From Glutamicibacter sp. JC586 (GTDB lineage Bacteria > Actinomycetota > Actinomycetes > Actinomycetales > Micrococcaceae), in contig NZ_VHIN01000022.1 of NCBI RefSeq assembly GCF_009805585.1, forward strand, positions 372,001 through 436,000: 64,000 nucleotides of DNA, in the 5' to 3' direction. This document shows, piece after piece, positions 52,264-60,727 of this stretch; the first letter of the stretch is position 1, and the number at the start of each line of letters is the position of its first letter. The notes under the pieces are model-generated. The model saw nothing but the letters and a program-made list of their open reading frames with translations, was not told the origin of the DNA and did not search any database. The translations under genes and the position numbers were made by a program.

Positions 52264-52713
52264 TTAGAGCGTGCTTGCTGTGGAAGCTTCAACCGTTGTG
52301 TAGCCGCTTTCATGCTTCACGTGCTGTGGGGCGATAGCGTGGACCACTGAACTGGCGGGCATTTGTTCAATGCGGAAGGTTAGGAAGCTTGATTCCAATG
52401 ACGAGCGATACAGCTGCTCGATGGTGGTTTCTTTCGGCAACGGGTCAACAACCTGCAGGGCTGTGCAGCCGATGGAGACGTACATAAACCACAAGTCCCC
52501 ATTTGATGGGTCGGTGGTGGCAACTAGTACCGGTGGTTGGTGAGCTGCGACCAAGGACATCACGTCGCTCAGGCTCTCTTCCGGTTGCGCGATGACAATC
52601 GGCATACCTTGAGACCAACCGTGCGCGCTGAGTTGGGCACGGCCTTGTCGAGAATTAATAATTTCACTGACAAGTTCTGCAATTTTAGATCGTACAAATC
52701 GACCTGGCATCAT
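52264..52713 (-). CDS. Hypothetical protein, no recognised family
   Basis: A soluble protein of 149 residues from ATG 52713 (or the next codon, ATG 52710) with AGGAGG upstream, starting MMPGRFVRSKIAELVSEIIN. It seems to have an N-terminal helix pair, a central alpha/beta region (MPIVIAQPEESLSDVMSLV, PVLVATTDP, LWFMYVSIGCTALQVVD) and a Ser/Thr-rich end. No signal peptide, membrane helix or catalytic motif is visible. It is convergent with the TauE gene. I do not recognise it. The ribosome site and codon bias support a real gene. Confidence 0.7.
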   Translation of the reverse strand: MMPGRFVRSKIAELVSEIINSRQGRAQLSAHGWSQGMPIVIAQPEESLSDVMSLVAAHQPPVLVATTDPSNGDLWFMYVSIGCTALQVVDPLPKETTIEQLYRSSLESSFLTFRIEQMPASSVVHAIAPQHVKHESGYTTVEASTASTL

Positions 52714-53166
52714 CCATCCTCCTGTATACACTGTTGTAACGAGTGTCCGGATCCCCATGCAAGGCTCGCTTGTTTCCGGTTTCCACATAATCTGCGACAG
52801 TGAAAACTTGAACTGTTGAACCTTGATTTCACCCTAGCCGTTTTGTACAGGAATAGCGAGAGTGCGATGTTCCTGAAGGCTTTTCGATAATCCCGAATTT
52901 GTTTCCACAATGCTACACGGAGGAATAACCTCCTGTACGACAATGTCGTCAGTAATTTCGAAGGAGTGGCTGTCTAGGACTTTTTTGGCACTGTAGCGTA
53001 TTCGAATGCAGGGAGAACAGATAATGATCTGTCTCGACGCGGTAGTCAGCGGCTGTAAATTATCGTCACGGTTTCACACTTAGTGGCGGAAAATATTACC
53101 GTCGTGATTATTTTGTTATAGATCTGGTGTAGGGCAACAAGATCAAATTCCAGGGTTGATTCGGTT
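52714..53166. other. AT-rich intergenic region, no gene seen
   Basis: About 450 bases between two minus-strand genes. It contains TGTATACA (52723-52730), an 8-bp palindrome just above the hypothetical gene's ribosome site, that could be part of an operator. It has many stop codons in all frames, an A/T-rich stretch around 53040-53130 and no convincing terminator, RNA gene or repeat. Confidence 0.5.
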
Positions 53167-54231
53167 CTAATTGACGCCGGTACCAGACTCTAAGATGCGA
53201 TGATCAGGATCGGACGCTGACTCGCTTTTGAGCACTTCAAAGGTCACAGCAGCGATCTGTGACTGGGTCGAACCATCAGAACTCCCGGAAGCAAGAACTA
53301 ATGCTTGATCGAAATCTTCGCTCGCTTCGGAAACGATCGAGTCTAGATTCTTCAGGCCATCCTCGGGCAGCGCGTAGGCAGGCTGGCGCAAATCACCGCA
53401 CTGTGAATCTACTACTGAACGAAGACTCGCCAACCGCTTGTTGAGCACTGTTCGACGCTTTTCAATGGATTCAGAGGCTGCGGCTTCACCACGTGCTGCC
53501 TGTAATTGCAATGTGTAATCCAAGGCGTATCCACGGTCCAGAGCGCGGGCAACAGTGACAGACTCAAAGTCCTCAGGGTTCTTGACCTCGATATCATCGT
53601 TCAGAAGATTTCCATCAGGCAGGCAACTTACCGGTTCGGTCTCTTGTTGCCCAGCATCTTCGCTCAACGGCATGGCAAGTTCCGGTGGATTCTTCTCGCC
53701 TATTGAATTCACTACCTGATGGGCGTCCGCATTGGTCTGAAAGGATATCTGCGACAGAAGCTTCACTGTTTGTAATGACGGATTTTTCAGTGACGGTAGG
53801 TTGGCTGACATTGTGGCCACATCTTGAGCTACTGCCGTCGCTTCTTCCGGGGAGTAGGACTGCGGCAGTTCGGTGGCGGATTCCTCTTCGAACTGCAATT
53901 CTCCGAGCAACGCTGCGCCCTGCGCGAGAGATGCTCCCAAATTTGCCAATGCGTCTGCACTGTCGCCATCGGTGAGACCGGCTAAATGGTTTGCACGCGC
54001 GGCAAGATCTGCCAGCTGCGCACCATGAATCCACAAGGACCTCTCATCGACACTCGCCGACTGAACCTCCTGAGGCAAGCCGCGGTCAACCAGTGCGCCA
54101 TGAAAGACCGTGCTGCCAATTCCCCAAGTAAGTGCCGCAGCCACCACGCCACCTAGTGCTGGTGCGATCCAAATAGGTGCCCGTGAAACGCTCTGTTTGC
54201 GGCCATTGGAGTGAGGAAATTTTTCAGTCAT
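53167..54231 (-). CDS. Membrane-anchored DUF4439-like (ferritin-like) protein
   Basis: A 354-residue protein with one N-terminal membrane helix (IWIAPALGGVVAAALTWGIG, about 21-40) and a large outer domain that is mostly helical. The C-terminal part (about 225-335: RALDRGYALDYTLQLQAARG, KRRTVLNKRLASLRS, RQPAYALPEDGLKNLDSIV) resembles DUF4439, a ferritin-like four-helix domain found beside rimP in actinobacteria (for example near Rv2844). Two Cys (in SCLPDGN and DSQCGDLRQ) may pair. The function is unknown. It is divergent from rimP. Confidence 0.7.
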   Translation of the reverse strand: MTEKFPHSNGRKQSVSRAPIWIAPALGGVVAAALTWGIGSTVFHGALVDRGLPQEVQSASVDERSLWIHGAQLADLAARANHLAGLTDGDSADALANLGASLAQGAALLGELQFEEESATELPQSYSPEEATAVAQDVATMSANLPSLKNPSLQTVKLLSQISFQTNADAHQVVNSIGEKNPPELAMPLSEDAGQQETEPVSCLPDGNLLNDDIEVKNPEDFESVTVARALDRGYALDYTLQLQAARGEAAASESIEKRRTVLNKRLASLRSVVDSQCGDLRQPAYALPEDGLKNLDSIVSEASEDFDQALVLASGSSDGSTQSQIAAVTFEVLKSESASDPDHRILESGTGVN

Positions 54232-54405
54232 AGCGATTCGATCATTTCACGTTCGGCCGCAAATTTAGGCCTAATCTCGTGTCGCGCGCCACCCTACGGG
54301 GAAAAAGTTCGTGAGTTCTTTCACCTGAGGCCGGTTGATAGTTCTCAACGAGCGAAACGCACTATACGCTTAATGGACAACATCGAATAGCGTGGGAGGA
54401 TATCC

Positions 54406-54972
54406 ATGACCGGAATGCCGGCCGATACCGAACAGGAAGCGCAGCGACTGACTGCATTGCTTTCCAAAGAAGTAGAATCCCACGGGCTTCTGTTAGAAGA
54501 AGTCACTTTGCGTCCTTCTGGCAAGCAGATGATCGTGCAGATCATCGTCGACAAAGCCGACGGCAATGATTCGGTGAATCTTGATGAACTTGGTGAAGTA
54601 ACGACCACAATCTCCAACGCTCTGGACAAGGACGCTGCTTACGCAGCAGCAGATCCTTACGAACTCGAAGTGAGCTCCCCAGGGCTCTCACGCCCACTGA
54701 CAGCACAGCGTCACTGGGTTCGTGCTCTGAACCGCATGGTGAAAATTTCCTTGAGTGACGGCGCCAAACTGCGTGGACGTTTGTTGGAAGTTAATGACGC
54801 TGACGTTCTTGTCGCCGAGCACCGTGAGCCGGCTAAGAAGGGTATGAAGACTAAGGTTCTTGAGCCTGCCCTCCACCCTTTTGAAAATATTCGTAAAGCT
54901 GTTGTCGATCCAGAACTGAACTTCGATGACGCACTATTGGACACCGTTGATTCTGAAGATTTGGAGGGCTAA
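54406..54972 (+). CDS. rimP: Ribosome maturation factor
   Basis: A 188-residue RimP, needed for late 30S assembly (S12 recruitment). LEVSSPGLSRPLTAQRHWVRALNRMVK is cut from the core motif (SPGLSRPL) and a C-terminal Sm-like domain follows. The Asp-rich end LDTVDSEDLEG is longer than minimal RimP. ATG 54406 has GGGAGGA upstream. It begins the rimP-nusA-ylxR-infB-rbfA operon; its stop is two bases from the nusA start. Confidence 0.94.
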   Translation: MTGMPADTEQEAQRLTALLSKEVESHGLLLEEVTLRPSGKQMIVQIIVDKADGNDSVNLDELGEVTTTISNALDKDAAYAAADPYELEVSSPGLSRPLTAQRHWVRALNRMVKISLSDGAKLRGRLLEVNDADVLVAEHREPAKKGMKTKVLEPALHPFENIRKAVVDPELNFDDALLDTVDSEDLEG

Positions 54973-54974
54973 GC

Positions 54975-55958
54975 GTGGATATTGATCTCAACGCTCTGCG
55001 TATTCTGGAAAAAGACCGCGACATCCCGATGGATGTACTGATCCCAACCATCGAGTCGGCATTGCTGCTGGCTTACAACAAGACCGAAGGCGCCATGCCA
55101 GGGGCGCGTGCTCACATTGAGCGCGCCACCGGCCACGTTGCCATCATGGTTGAAGACCGCGACAACGCTGGTGTGTTGCTCGGTGAATTCGACGACACCC
55201 CTCACGGCTTTGGACGCATCGCTGCCTCCACCGCTCGTCAGGTCATCATGCAGCGTCTGCGCGAAGCTGAAGACGCGCAGGTTGTTGGCGAGTACACGGC
55301 CCGTGTTGGAACTTTGATCTCCGGCGTAATCCAGCAGGGTTACTCGGCACATATGGTGCAGGTAAAGATCGGCGACCTAGAGGCACTACTGCCACCAGTT
55401 GAGCAGTCCCCAGGCGAGAAGTACCAGCACGGCAATCGCCTGCGCGCCTACGTTGTTTCGGCTGAACGCGGCAACAAAGGTCCAGCTGTGACCCTGTCAC
55501 GTTCGCACCCAGGCATGGTTCGCTTGCTGTTCGAAATGGAAGTTCCTGAAATCGCTGACGGCACCGTCGTGGTTGAGGCGCTGGCTCGCGAGGCCGGACA
55601 CCGCACCAAGATTGCTGTGCGTGCCACCAAGCCTGGCGTTAACGCCAAGGGCGCTTGCATCGGTGAAATGGGTACTCGCGTCCGCGCCGTGATGAATGAG
55701 CTGAACGACGAGAAGATCGACATCGTTGACTACAACGAGGATCCTGCGAAGTTCATCGCCGCTGCCTTGTCCCCATCGAAGGTTGTCTCGGTAGAGATCC
55801 TTGATGAGGCAGAACGCCGCGCTCGCGTGGTCGTTCCAGACTCGCAGCTGTCGTTGGCTATTGGTAAGGAAGGGCAGAACGCCCGTCTGGCTGCCAAGCT
55901 GACCGGCTGGCGCATTGACATCTTGGCTGCCTCCGGTGGCAAGGAGCCACAGCTCTAA
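54975..55958 (+). CDS. nusA: Transcription termination/antitermination factor NusA
   Basis: A 327-residue NusA: N-terminal polymerase-binding domain ([17 protein letters not shown]), S1 domain (about 115-180, [18 protein letters not shown]), then two KH domains ([18 protein letters not shown] and [19 protein letters not shown]). It controls pausing, Rho and intrinsic termination. As in other actinobacteria there is no acidic AR repeat at the end. The start is GTG 54975 behind TGGAGGG. The gap to ylxR contains a long hairpin. Confidence 0.96.
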   Translation: MDIDLNALRILEKDRDIPMDVLIPTIESALLLAYNKTEGAMPGARAHIERATGHVAIMVEDRDNAGVLLGEFDDTPHGFGRIAASTARQVIMQRLREAEDAQVVGEYTARVGTLISGVIQQGYSAHMVQVKIGDLEALLPPVEQSPGEKYQHGNRLRAYVVSAERGNKGPAVTLSRSHPGMVRLLFEMEVPEIADGTVVVEALAREAGHRTKIAVRATKPGVNAKGACIGEMGTRVRAVMNELNDEKIDIVDYNEDPAKFIAAALSPSKVVSVEILDEAERRARVVVPDSQLSLAIGKEGQNARLAAKLTGWRIDILAASGGKEPQL

Positions 55959-55992
55959 AGCTGGATGGTCAAGAATAGCTAGGACGTTGTGG

Positions 55993-56039
55993 GCAAGCCT
56001 AGCGCCTGTGAGTCAGAACTCATGCGCGCTATGGCTTGC
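55993..56039 (+). other. Long structured hairpin between nusA and ylxR
   Basis: Three stacked complementary blocks form a 47-base hairpin: GCAAGCC with GGCTTGC, TAGCGC with GCGCTA, TGAGT with ACTCA, separated by a CTG/TGC internal loop, one bulged T and a CAGA loop. There is no T tract, so it is not a simple terminator. It ends 20 bases before the ylxR start and may be a processing site, an mRNA stabiliser or a NusA-responsive attenuator. Confidence 0.65.
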
Positions 56040-56058
56040 AAACGCGCTAGACTAGTAG

Positions 56059-56418
56059 ATGGCTCGTACAACTAGGGAAGGTGGCGACGGCGCTCGCATG
56101 AAGCTGCATCAGCAACGCACGTGCATTGGCTGTCGAACCGTAACCAGCAAAAACGAGTTACTCCGCTGGGTCCTGACGCAGGGCAATCCACTTTCTGTGG
56201 TGAGCCTAGATATGCAGGGTTCCGCCTTCGGGCGAGGAACCTGGACTCACGGTACACAAAAGTGTGTGCGGCAAGCTGTGCAGCGTAAAGCATTCGCGCG
56301 GACCTTCCGGTCCGCTGTGGATGACTCGCAGGTAGTACAAGCTTTTGCCGCATACGAAGATCAGCTGGCAACACGCCAGCAATCTGGCAAACATGATGAA
56401 AGCGGGTCAGAAATCTGA
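56059..56418 (+). CDS. YlxR family RNA-binding protein
   Basis: A 119-residue YlxR (DUF448) protein: the RTCIGCRTVTSKNELLRWV start and GRGTWTHGTQKCVRQA (normally GRGAY-C) are typical, and the two Cys pairs may bind zinc. YlxR is encoded between nusA and infB in most Gram-positive bacteria and binds RNA; it modulates RNase P or transcription in some species. ATG 56059 lacks a ribosome site, and ATG 56098 (MKLHQQRTCIGCR) is a shorter alternative. The 177 bases to infB form a leader without a clear stem-loop except a weak AAAGA/TCTTT. Confidence 0.85.
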   Translation: MARTTREGGDGARMKLHQQRTCIGCRTVTSKNELLRWVLTQGNPLSVVSLDMQGSAFGRGTWTHGTQKCVRQAVQRKAFARTFRSAVDDSQVVQAFAAYEDQLATRQQSGKHDESGSEI

Positions 56419-56595
56419 TGGCAACCCGATGAGTCGGCAATGTTGAGCGCACAACGATGAATTATCAGTTCTGCGTGATCCACCGTGCGACGGAAGAATT
56501 TCACGAATTACACAGCTGATTTGCCAGACCTCCTGCATTAAAGATTTTTTCTTTGAAACTGGGGTTTGAGCAGATCACATCGATACAGGAGAGAT

Positions 56596-59568
56596 GTGGC
56601 TAAACCCCGCGTTCACGAGCTCGCTAAAGAGCTCGGAATCACTTCAAAAGAAGCACTAACCAAATTGCAGGATATGGGCGAATTTGTTCGCTCTGCATCC
56701 TCGACCGTTGAACCTCCAGTAGCACGCAAACTGCGTGATGCTTTCCCAGGTTCCAACGCAGCAGCAGCCAAGCCGGCTGCAGCAAAGCCAGCAACCTCGA
56801 GCGCACCAAAGCCGGGATCGAAGCCAGCACCAAGCCCAGCGGCTTCGTCGCCAGCTAAGCCAGGCGCCAAGCCTGCCGCTAAGCCAGCAGCAGCTACCCC
56901 GGCTCCGGCTGCTCCAGCAGCGCCGGCAACCCCAGCGGCACCAGCTGCTAAGGCAACTCCGGGTGCACCTGTTCCAGGTGCCGCTCCAAAGCCAGCTGCC
57001 AAGTCGGGACCAAAGCCAGGGGCACCACGCCCGGGTAACAACCCATTCTCATCCCAGCAGGGTATGCGTTCGGGTGATTCCGGCGAGCGTCGCGGACAAA
57101 ACCGTGAAGGTAACCGCGATGGCAACCGTGCACCACGTCCGGGCGCTCCTCGTCCGGGTGGCCCACGCCCAGGCAACAACCCATTCTCCTCGCAGCAGGG
57201 TATGCGCGGCGAAGGCGGTCAAGGTCAGAGCGGTCCACGTCCACCACGTGACGGCCAGCGCGGCCCACGTCCAGGCGGTCAGGGCCAGGGCGGTCCACGT
57301 CCAGCACGCGACGGTCAGGGTGGCCCGCGTCCAGCACGTGACGGTCAGGGCGGTCCACGTCCACCACGCGACGGCCAGCGTAGCCCACGCCCAGCGGGTG
57401 CAGGCCAGGGCGGTCCACGTCCTGCTGGTGCAGGTGCCGGCGGTCCACGCCCAGCAGGTGCAGGAACTTCCGCAACTCCACGCATGATGCCTAACCGCAC
57501 CGATCGTCCAGCTCCAGCAGCTGGCGGTCGTCCAGGTGCAGGTGCCGGCGGTCGCGGTCGCCCAGGTGGCGGCAACGGCGGCGGTGCCGGTACCGGTGGC
57601 GGTTTCCGTCCAGGTGCACCACGCGGTCGCGGTGGTGTTGGCGGTGCTTTCGGTAAGGGAGGCGCCGGTCGCGGCAAGCAGCGCAAGTCCAAGCGCGCAA
57701 AGCGCCAGGAATTGGAGCAGATGAGTGTTCCAAGCCTGGGCGGTGTCAACGTACCTCGCGGTACCGGTGAGACCGAGATCCGCCTGCGTCGTGGTGCTTC
57801 GATCACCGACTTCGCAGACAAGATTGGCGCAAACCCAGCAGCACTGGTGACCGTACTGTTCCACCTTGGTGAAATGGCTACCTCCACCCAGTCGCTGGAC
57901 GAGGCAACCTTCGAGGTCCTCGGCGAAGAGCTAGGCTACAAGGTTTCTGTCGTCTCCCCAGAGGACGAAGACAAGGAACTGCTCGAAGGCTTCGGCCTGG
58001 ACCTGGATGCCGAGCTTGAGGCTGAAGGCGAAGACGTTCTTGAAGAGCGCGCCCCAGTTATTACCATCATGGGTCACGTTGACCACGGTAAGACTCGACT
58101 GCTTGACGCTATCCGTAAGTCCAACGTTATTGAGGGCGAGCACGGCGGCATCACCCAGCACATCGGTGCTTACCAGATCAACCACGAACACGAAGGTCGC
58201 GAACGTGCAATGACCTTCATCGATACCCCGGGTCACGAGGCGTTCACCGCCATGCGTGCTCGTGGTGCCGAGGTCACCGACGTAGCCGTACTGGTTGTTG
58301 CAGCGGACGATGGCGTCATGCCACAGACCGTTGAAGCACTGAACCACGCACAGGCTGCTGGTGTGCCGATCATCGTTGCAGTGAACAAGATCGATAAGGA
58401 AGGCGCTAACCCAGACAAGGTCATGGGCCAGCTCACCGAATACGGTCTGGTTCCTGAAGAATACGGTGGCGACACCATGTTCGTGAAGGTCTCTGCACTG
58501 CAGAAGCAGGGTATCGATGAGTTGCTCGACGCTGTCTTGCTGACTTCCGATGTTCTGGAACTTCAGGCCAACCCAGATAAGTCCGCTCGTGGTGTAGCCA
58601 TTGAAGCGAACCTGGATAAGGGTCGCGGTTCGGTTGTCACCGTTCTGGTTCAGTCCGGTACCTTGTGCGTCGGCGACACCATGGTTGTGGGCACCGCCCA
58701 CGGTCGCGTGCGTGCAATGTTCAACGAAAACGGCGAGAACCTGGATGTGGCACTGCCATCTCGTCCAGTTCAGGTCTTGGGTATGTCCTCGGTGCCACGC
58801 GCCGGCGACGGCTTCTTGATCACCGATGATGAGCGCACCGCTCGTCAGATCGCTGACAAGCGCGAAACTGCAGAGCGTAACGCAATGCTGGCTAAGCGTC
58901 GTAAGCGCATCACCTTGGAAGACTTCGATAAGGCTGTTGCAGATGGCAAGATCGATACCTTGAACCTGATCCTTAAGGGTGACGCTTCGGGTGCTGTTGA
59001 AGCACTGGAAGATTCGCTGATGAAGATCGAGGTAGGCGACGACGTTCAGCTGCGCGTTATTCACCGCGGCGTGGGTGCTATCACCCAGAACGACGTCAAC
59101 CTGGCTACCGTGGACAACGCCATCATCATTGGCTTCAACGTCCGCCCAGCCGAGCGTGTGTCTGAACTGGCTGACAAAGAAGGCGTGGATATGCGCTTCT
59201 ACTCGGTCATCTACTCCGCTATCGACGACATCGAAGCAGCGCTCAAGGGCATGCTCAAGCCGGAATACGAAGAAGTGGCCCTCGGTACCGCCGAGATCCG
59301 CATGGTCTTCCGTTCCTCGAAGTTCGGCAACATTGCCGGTTCGATCATCCGTTCGGGCACCATCAAGCGCAATTCCAAGGCACGCCTGGTGCGCGATGGC
59401 AACGTGGTTGGCGACAACCTGGCGATCGACTCGCTGCGCCGCGAAAAGGACGATGTCACCGAGGTCCGCGAAGGCTTCGAATGTGGTATCGGCCTGGGGT
59501 CGTTCAACGACATCAAGGAAGGCGACATCATCGAGACCTTCGAGATGCGCGAAAAGCCACGCGACTAA
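56596..59568 (+). CDS. infB: Translation initiation factor IF-2
   Basis: A 990-residue IF-2 that places initiator tRNA on the 30S subunit. The N-terminal IF2_N domain begins [20 protein letters not shown]; a long disordered Pro/Gly/Arg-rich region (about 60-370) contains eight 10-residue repeats; then a second IF2_N-like part, the GTPase ([31 protein letters not shown]) and the C-terminal fMet-tRNA domains. GTG 56596 with AGGAGA upstream gives the usual start; ten in-frame codons before it are not needed. The long alternative frames across the repeat are by-products of its composition. Confidence 0.98.
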   Translation: MAKPRVHELAKELGITSKEALTKLQDMGEFVRSASSTVEPPVARKLRDAFPGSNAAAAKPAAAKPATSSAPKPGSKPAPSPAASSPAKPGAKPAAKPAAATPAPAAPAAPATPAAPAAKATPGAPVPGAAPKPAAKSGPKPGAPRPGNNPFSSQQGMRSGDSGERRGQNREGNRDGNRAPRPGAPRPGGPRPGNNPFSSQQGMRGEGGQGQSGPRPPRDGQRGPRPGGQGQGGPRPARDGQGGPRPARDGQGGPRPPRDGQRSPRPAGAGQGGPRPAGAGAGGPRPAGAGTSATPRMMPNRTDRPAPAAGGRPGAGAGGRGRPGGGNGGGAGTGGGFRPGAPRGRGGVGGAFGKGGAGRGKQRKSKRAKRQELEQMSVPSLGGVNVPRGTGETEIRLRRGASITDFADKIGANPAALVTVLFHLGEMATSTQSLDEATFEVLGEELGYKVSVVSPEDEDKELLEGFGLDLDAELEAEGEDVLEERAPVITIMGHVDHGKTRLLDAIRKSNVIEGEHGGITQHIGAYQINHEHEGRERAMTFIDTPGHEAFTAMRARGAEVTDVAVLVVAADDGVMPQTVEALNHAQAAGVPIIVAVNKIDKEGANPDKVMGQLTEYGLVPEEYGGDTMFVKVSALQKQGIDELLDAVLLTSDVLELQANPDKSARGVAIEANLDKGRGSVVTVLVQSGTLCVGDTMVVGTAHGRVRAMFNENGENLDVALPSRPVQVLGMSSVPRAGDGFLITDDERTARQIADKRETAERNAMLAKRRKRITLEDFDKAVADGKIDTLNLILKGDASGAVEALEDSLMKIEVGDDVQLRVIHRGVGAITQNDVNLATVDNAIIIGFNVRPAERVSELADKEGVDMRFYSVIYSAIDDIEAALKGMLKPEYEEVALGTAEIRMVFRSSKFGNIAGSIIRSGTIKRNSKARLVRDGNVVGDNLAIDSLRREKDDVTEVREGFECGIGLGSFNDIKEGDIIETFEMREKPRD
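57232..57471 (+). repeat. Eight 30-bp tandem repeats inside infB
   Basis: Eight degenerate 30-bp units coding G-P-R-P-x-x-D/A-G-Q/A-x (residues 213-292 of IF-2). They are in frame, so copy-number change would not break the gene. This lies in the disordered N-terminal part, which is variable in length among related species. Confidence 0.9.
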
Positions 59569-59602
59569 TTGCTCCCCAGCAATTAGCAGTGTGACTCACT
59601 GA

Positions 59603-59650
59603 TTCGTGGGCGTTTGACCGATAAACTTTGGTCAAGCGCCCACGAATTTT
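59603..59650 (+). terminator. Hairpin between infB and rbfA
   Basis: A 17-bp stem with one T-G pair (TTCGTGGGCG, then TTTGACC, with GGTCAAG and CGCCCACGAA) around a ten-base loop, followed by TTTTG. It is terminator-like and sits 20 bases before rbfA, so readthrough or a second promoter must supply rbfA. Confidence 0.8.
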
Positions 59651-59669
59651 GAACCATTAGGAGAAAACC

Positions 59670-60104
59670 ATGGCTGATTCAGCCCGCGCCGCACGCCTGG
59701 CTAAGCGCGTACAGGTCCTCATGGCCCAGTCGCTGCGCAACGTCATCAAAGATGAGCGCATCGATAACGTCACCGTGACCGACGCTCGCGTCACCAACGA
59801 CCTACAGCACGCCACGGTGTACTACACAGTCTTTGGTGATGACGAGATGAAGAAGGGTATCGCCGAAATGCTTGAAAAGCGCGGCGGTGCGCTGCGCAAG
59901 GAATTGGGCCGCAACCTGACCATTCGCCTGACCCCAACGCTGGCATTTGTGGCCGACGAAATCCCTGAGGGTGCCTCGCACCTGGAGGAATTGCTGGCTA
60001 AGGCCCGCGAGAAGGATGCAGAAGTTGCAGCCTTGCGCGAAGGCAAAGACTTTGCTGGAGATCAGGACCCATACAAGAAGGACGACGAGGAAGAAGAAGC
60101 CTAA
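59670..60104 (+). CDS. rbfA: Ribosome-binding factor A
   Basis: A 144-residue KH-fold protein that helps mature the 16S rRNA 5' end in the 30S subunit. RAARLAKRVQVLMAQSLRNVIKDERIDNVTVTDARVT is cut from the family's N-terminus (first 20: RAARLAKRVQVLMAQSLRNV), and the C-terminal tail is acidic (KKDDEEEEA). ATG 59670 has TAGGAG upstream. It closes the translation cluster. Confidence 0.95.
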   Translation: MADSARAARLAKRVQVLMAQSLRNVIKDERIDNVTVTDARVTNDLQHATVYYTVFGDDEMKKGIAEMLEKRGGALRKELGRNLTIRLTPTLAFVADEIPEGASHLEELLAKAREKDAEVAALREGKDFAGDQDPYKKDDEEEEA

Positions 60105-60134
60105 GCGCTTCTGAGCTCGAGACCGATCTGAGGT

Positions 60135-60177
60135 CAATGCCCGGGACACCACGCACTGCGTAGTGACCCGGGCATTG
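60135..60177 (+). terminator. Terminator after rbfA
   Basis: CAATGCCCGGG pairs perfectly with its complement at 60167-60177 over a 21-base loop that can itself form a small CAC/GTG stem. There is no T tract beyond a weak GTTT. Confidence 0.6.
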
Positions 60178-60265
60178 CACGTTTAACGCCGGGGTCTCTA
60201 GTGTTTACGTTGCTCATGCGATAGCGTGAGGAATCATTATCGGAAACGATCAAAGGTGCAGGTAG

Positions 60266-60712
60266 ATGCCGGAATTCGTCACCACTCTCATTGCTAGCAA
60301 CGGAAACAACGTGGGCATCGTTGTTCCCGATGAGATCGTCTACTCCTTTGGCCGGGGCAAACGTGTTCCGGTGACGGTTCTCATCGATCATGACTACAGC
60401 TACCGCAATACCATCTCCTCGATGGGCGGACAGTTTTTGATCTCGTTTAACGCAGAAACCCGCGCGGCCACAGGCAAAGATGCGGGGGATGAAATAAACG
60501 TGAAGCTGGAATTGGACGAAGAGCCACGCACCGTCGAAATCCCAGAACCCCTGGCGGTACTGCTCAGCGCTGAACCGGAACTACTTGAAGCATGGAACCA
60601 ACTGTCCTACAGCAAACAACGAGGACATGTAGACCCCATCATTTCCGCACGAGGTGAAGATACGCGGGGGCGTCGGGTCGAAAAAGTCATCAAAACGTTG
60701 CGCAGCCAATAG
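60266..60712 (+). CDS. DUF1905/YdeI-type protein
   Basis: A 148-residue protein with an N-terminal DUF1905 beta domain (PEFVTTLIASNGNNVGIVVP, GRGKRVPVTVLID, DEINVKLELDEEPRTVEIPE) and a C-terminal YdeI/OmpD-associated helical end (ALLSAEPELLEAWNQLSYSKQRGHVDPI). The pair is often annotated as bacteriocin-protection protein, but its function is not established. It begins at ATG 60266 behind AAGGTGCAGGT and is a single gene. Confidence 0.85.
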   Translation: MPEFVTTLIASNGNNVGIVVPDEIVYSFGRGKRVPVTVLIDHDYSYRNTISSMGGQFLISFNAETRAATGKDAGDEINVKLELDEEPRTVEIPEPLAVLLSAEPELLEAWNQLSYSKQRGHVDPIISARGEDTRGRRVEKVIKTLRSQ

Positions 60713-60727
60713 GTTACCGACCGATGC

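Noticed and set aside
53040-53130. AT-rich stretch considered as a replication or attachment site
   Set aside because: No repeats, DnaA boxes, integrase or tRNA nearby support such a role.
57232-57471. Regular 30-bp repeats that might be taken for a CRISPR array
   Set aside because: The units are contiguous, in frame and code the Gly/Pro/Arg repeat of IF-2; there are no spacers.
56735-57864. Long open frames of 180-270 codons on both strands inside infB
   Set aside because: They come from the low-complexity G/C-rich repeat region and have extreme Arg/His/Thr or Pro composition; the IF-2 frame explains the sequence.
57931-59064. 377-codon minus-strand frame inside infB
   Set aside because: Antisense of the IF-2 GTPase region, which is fully conserved in the plus frame; no ribosome site.
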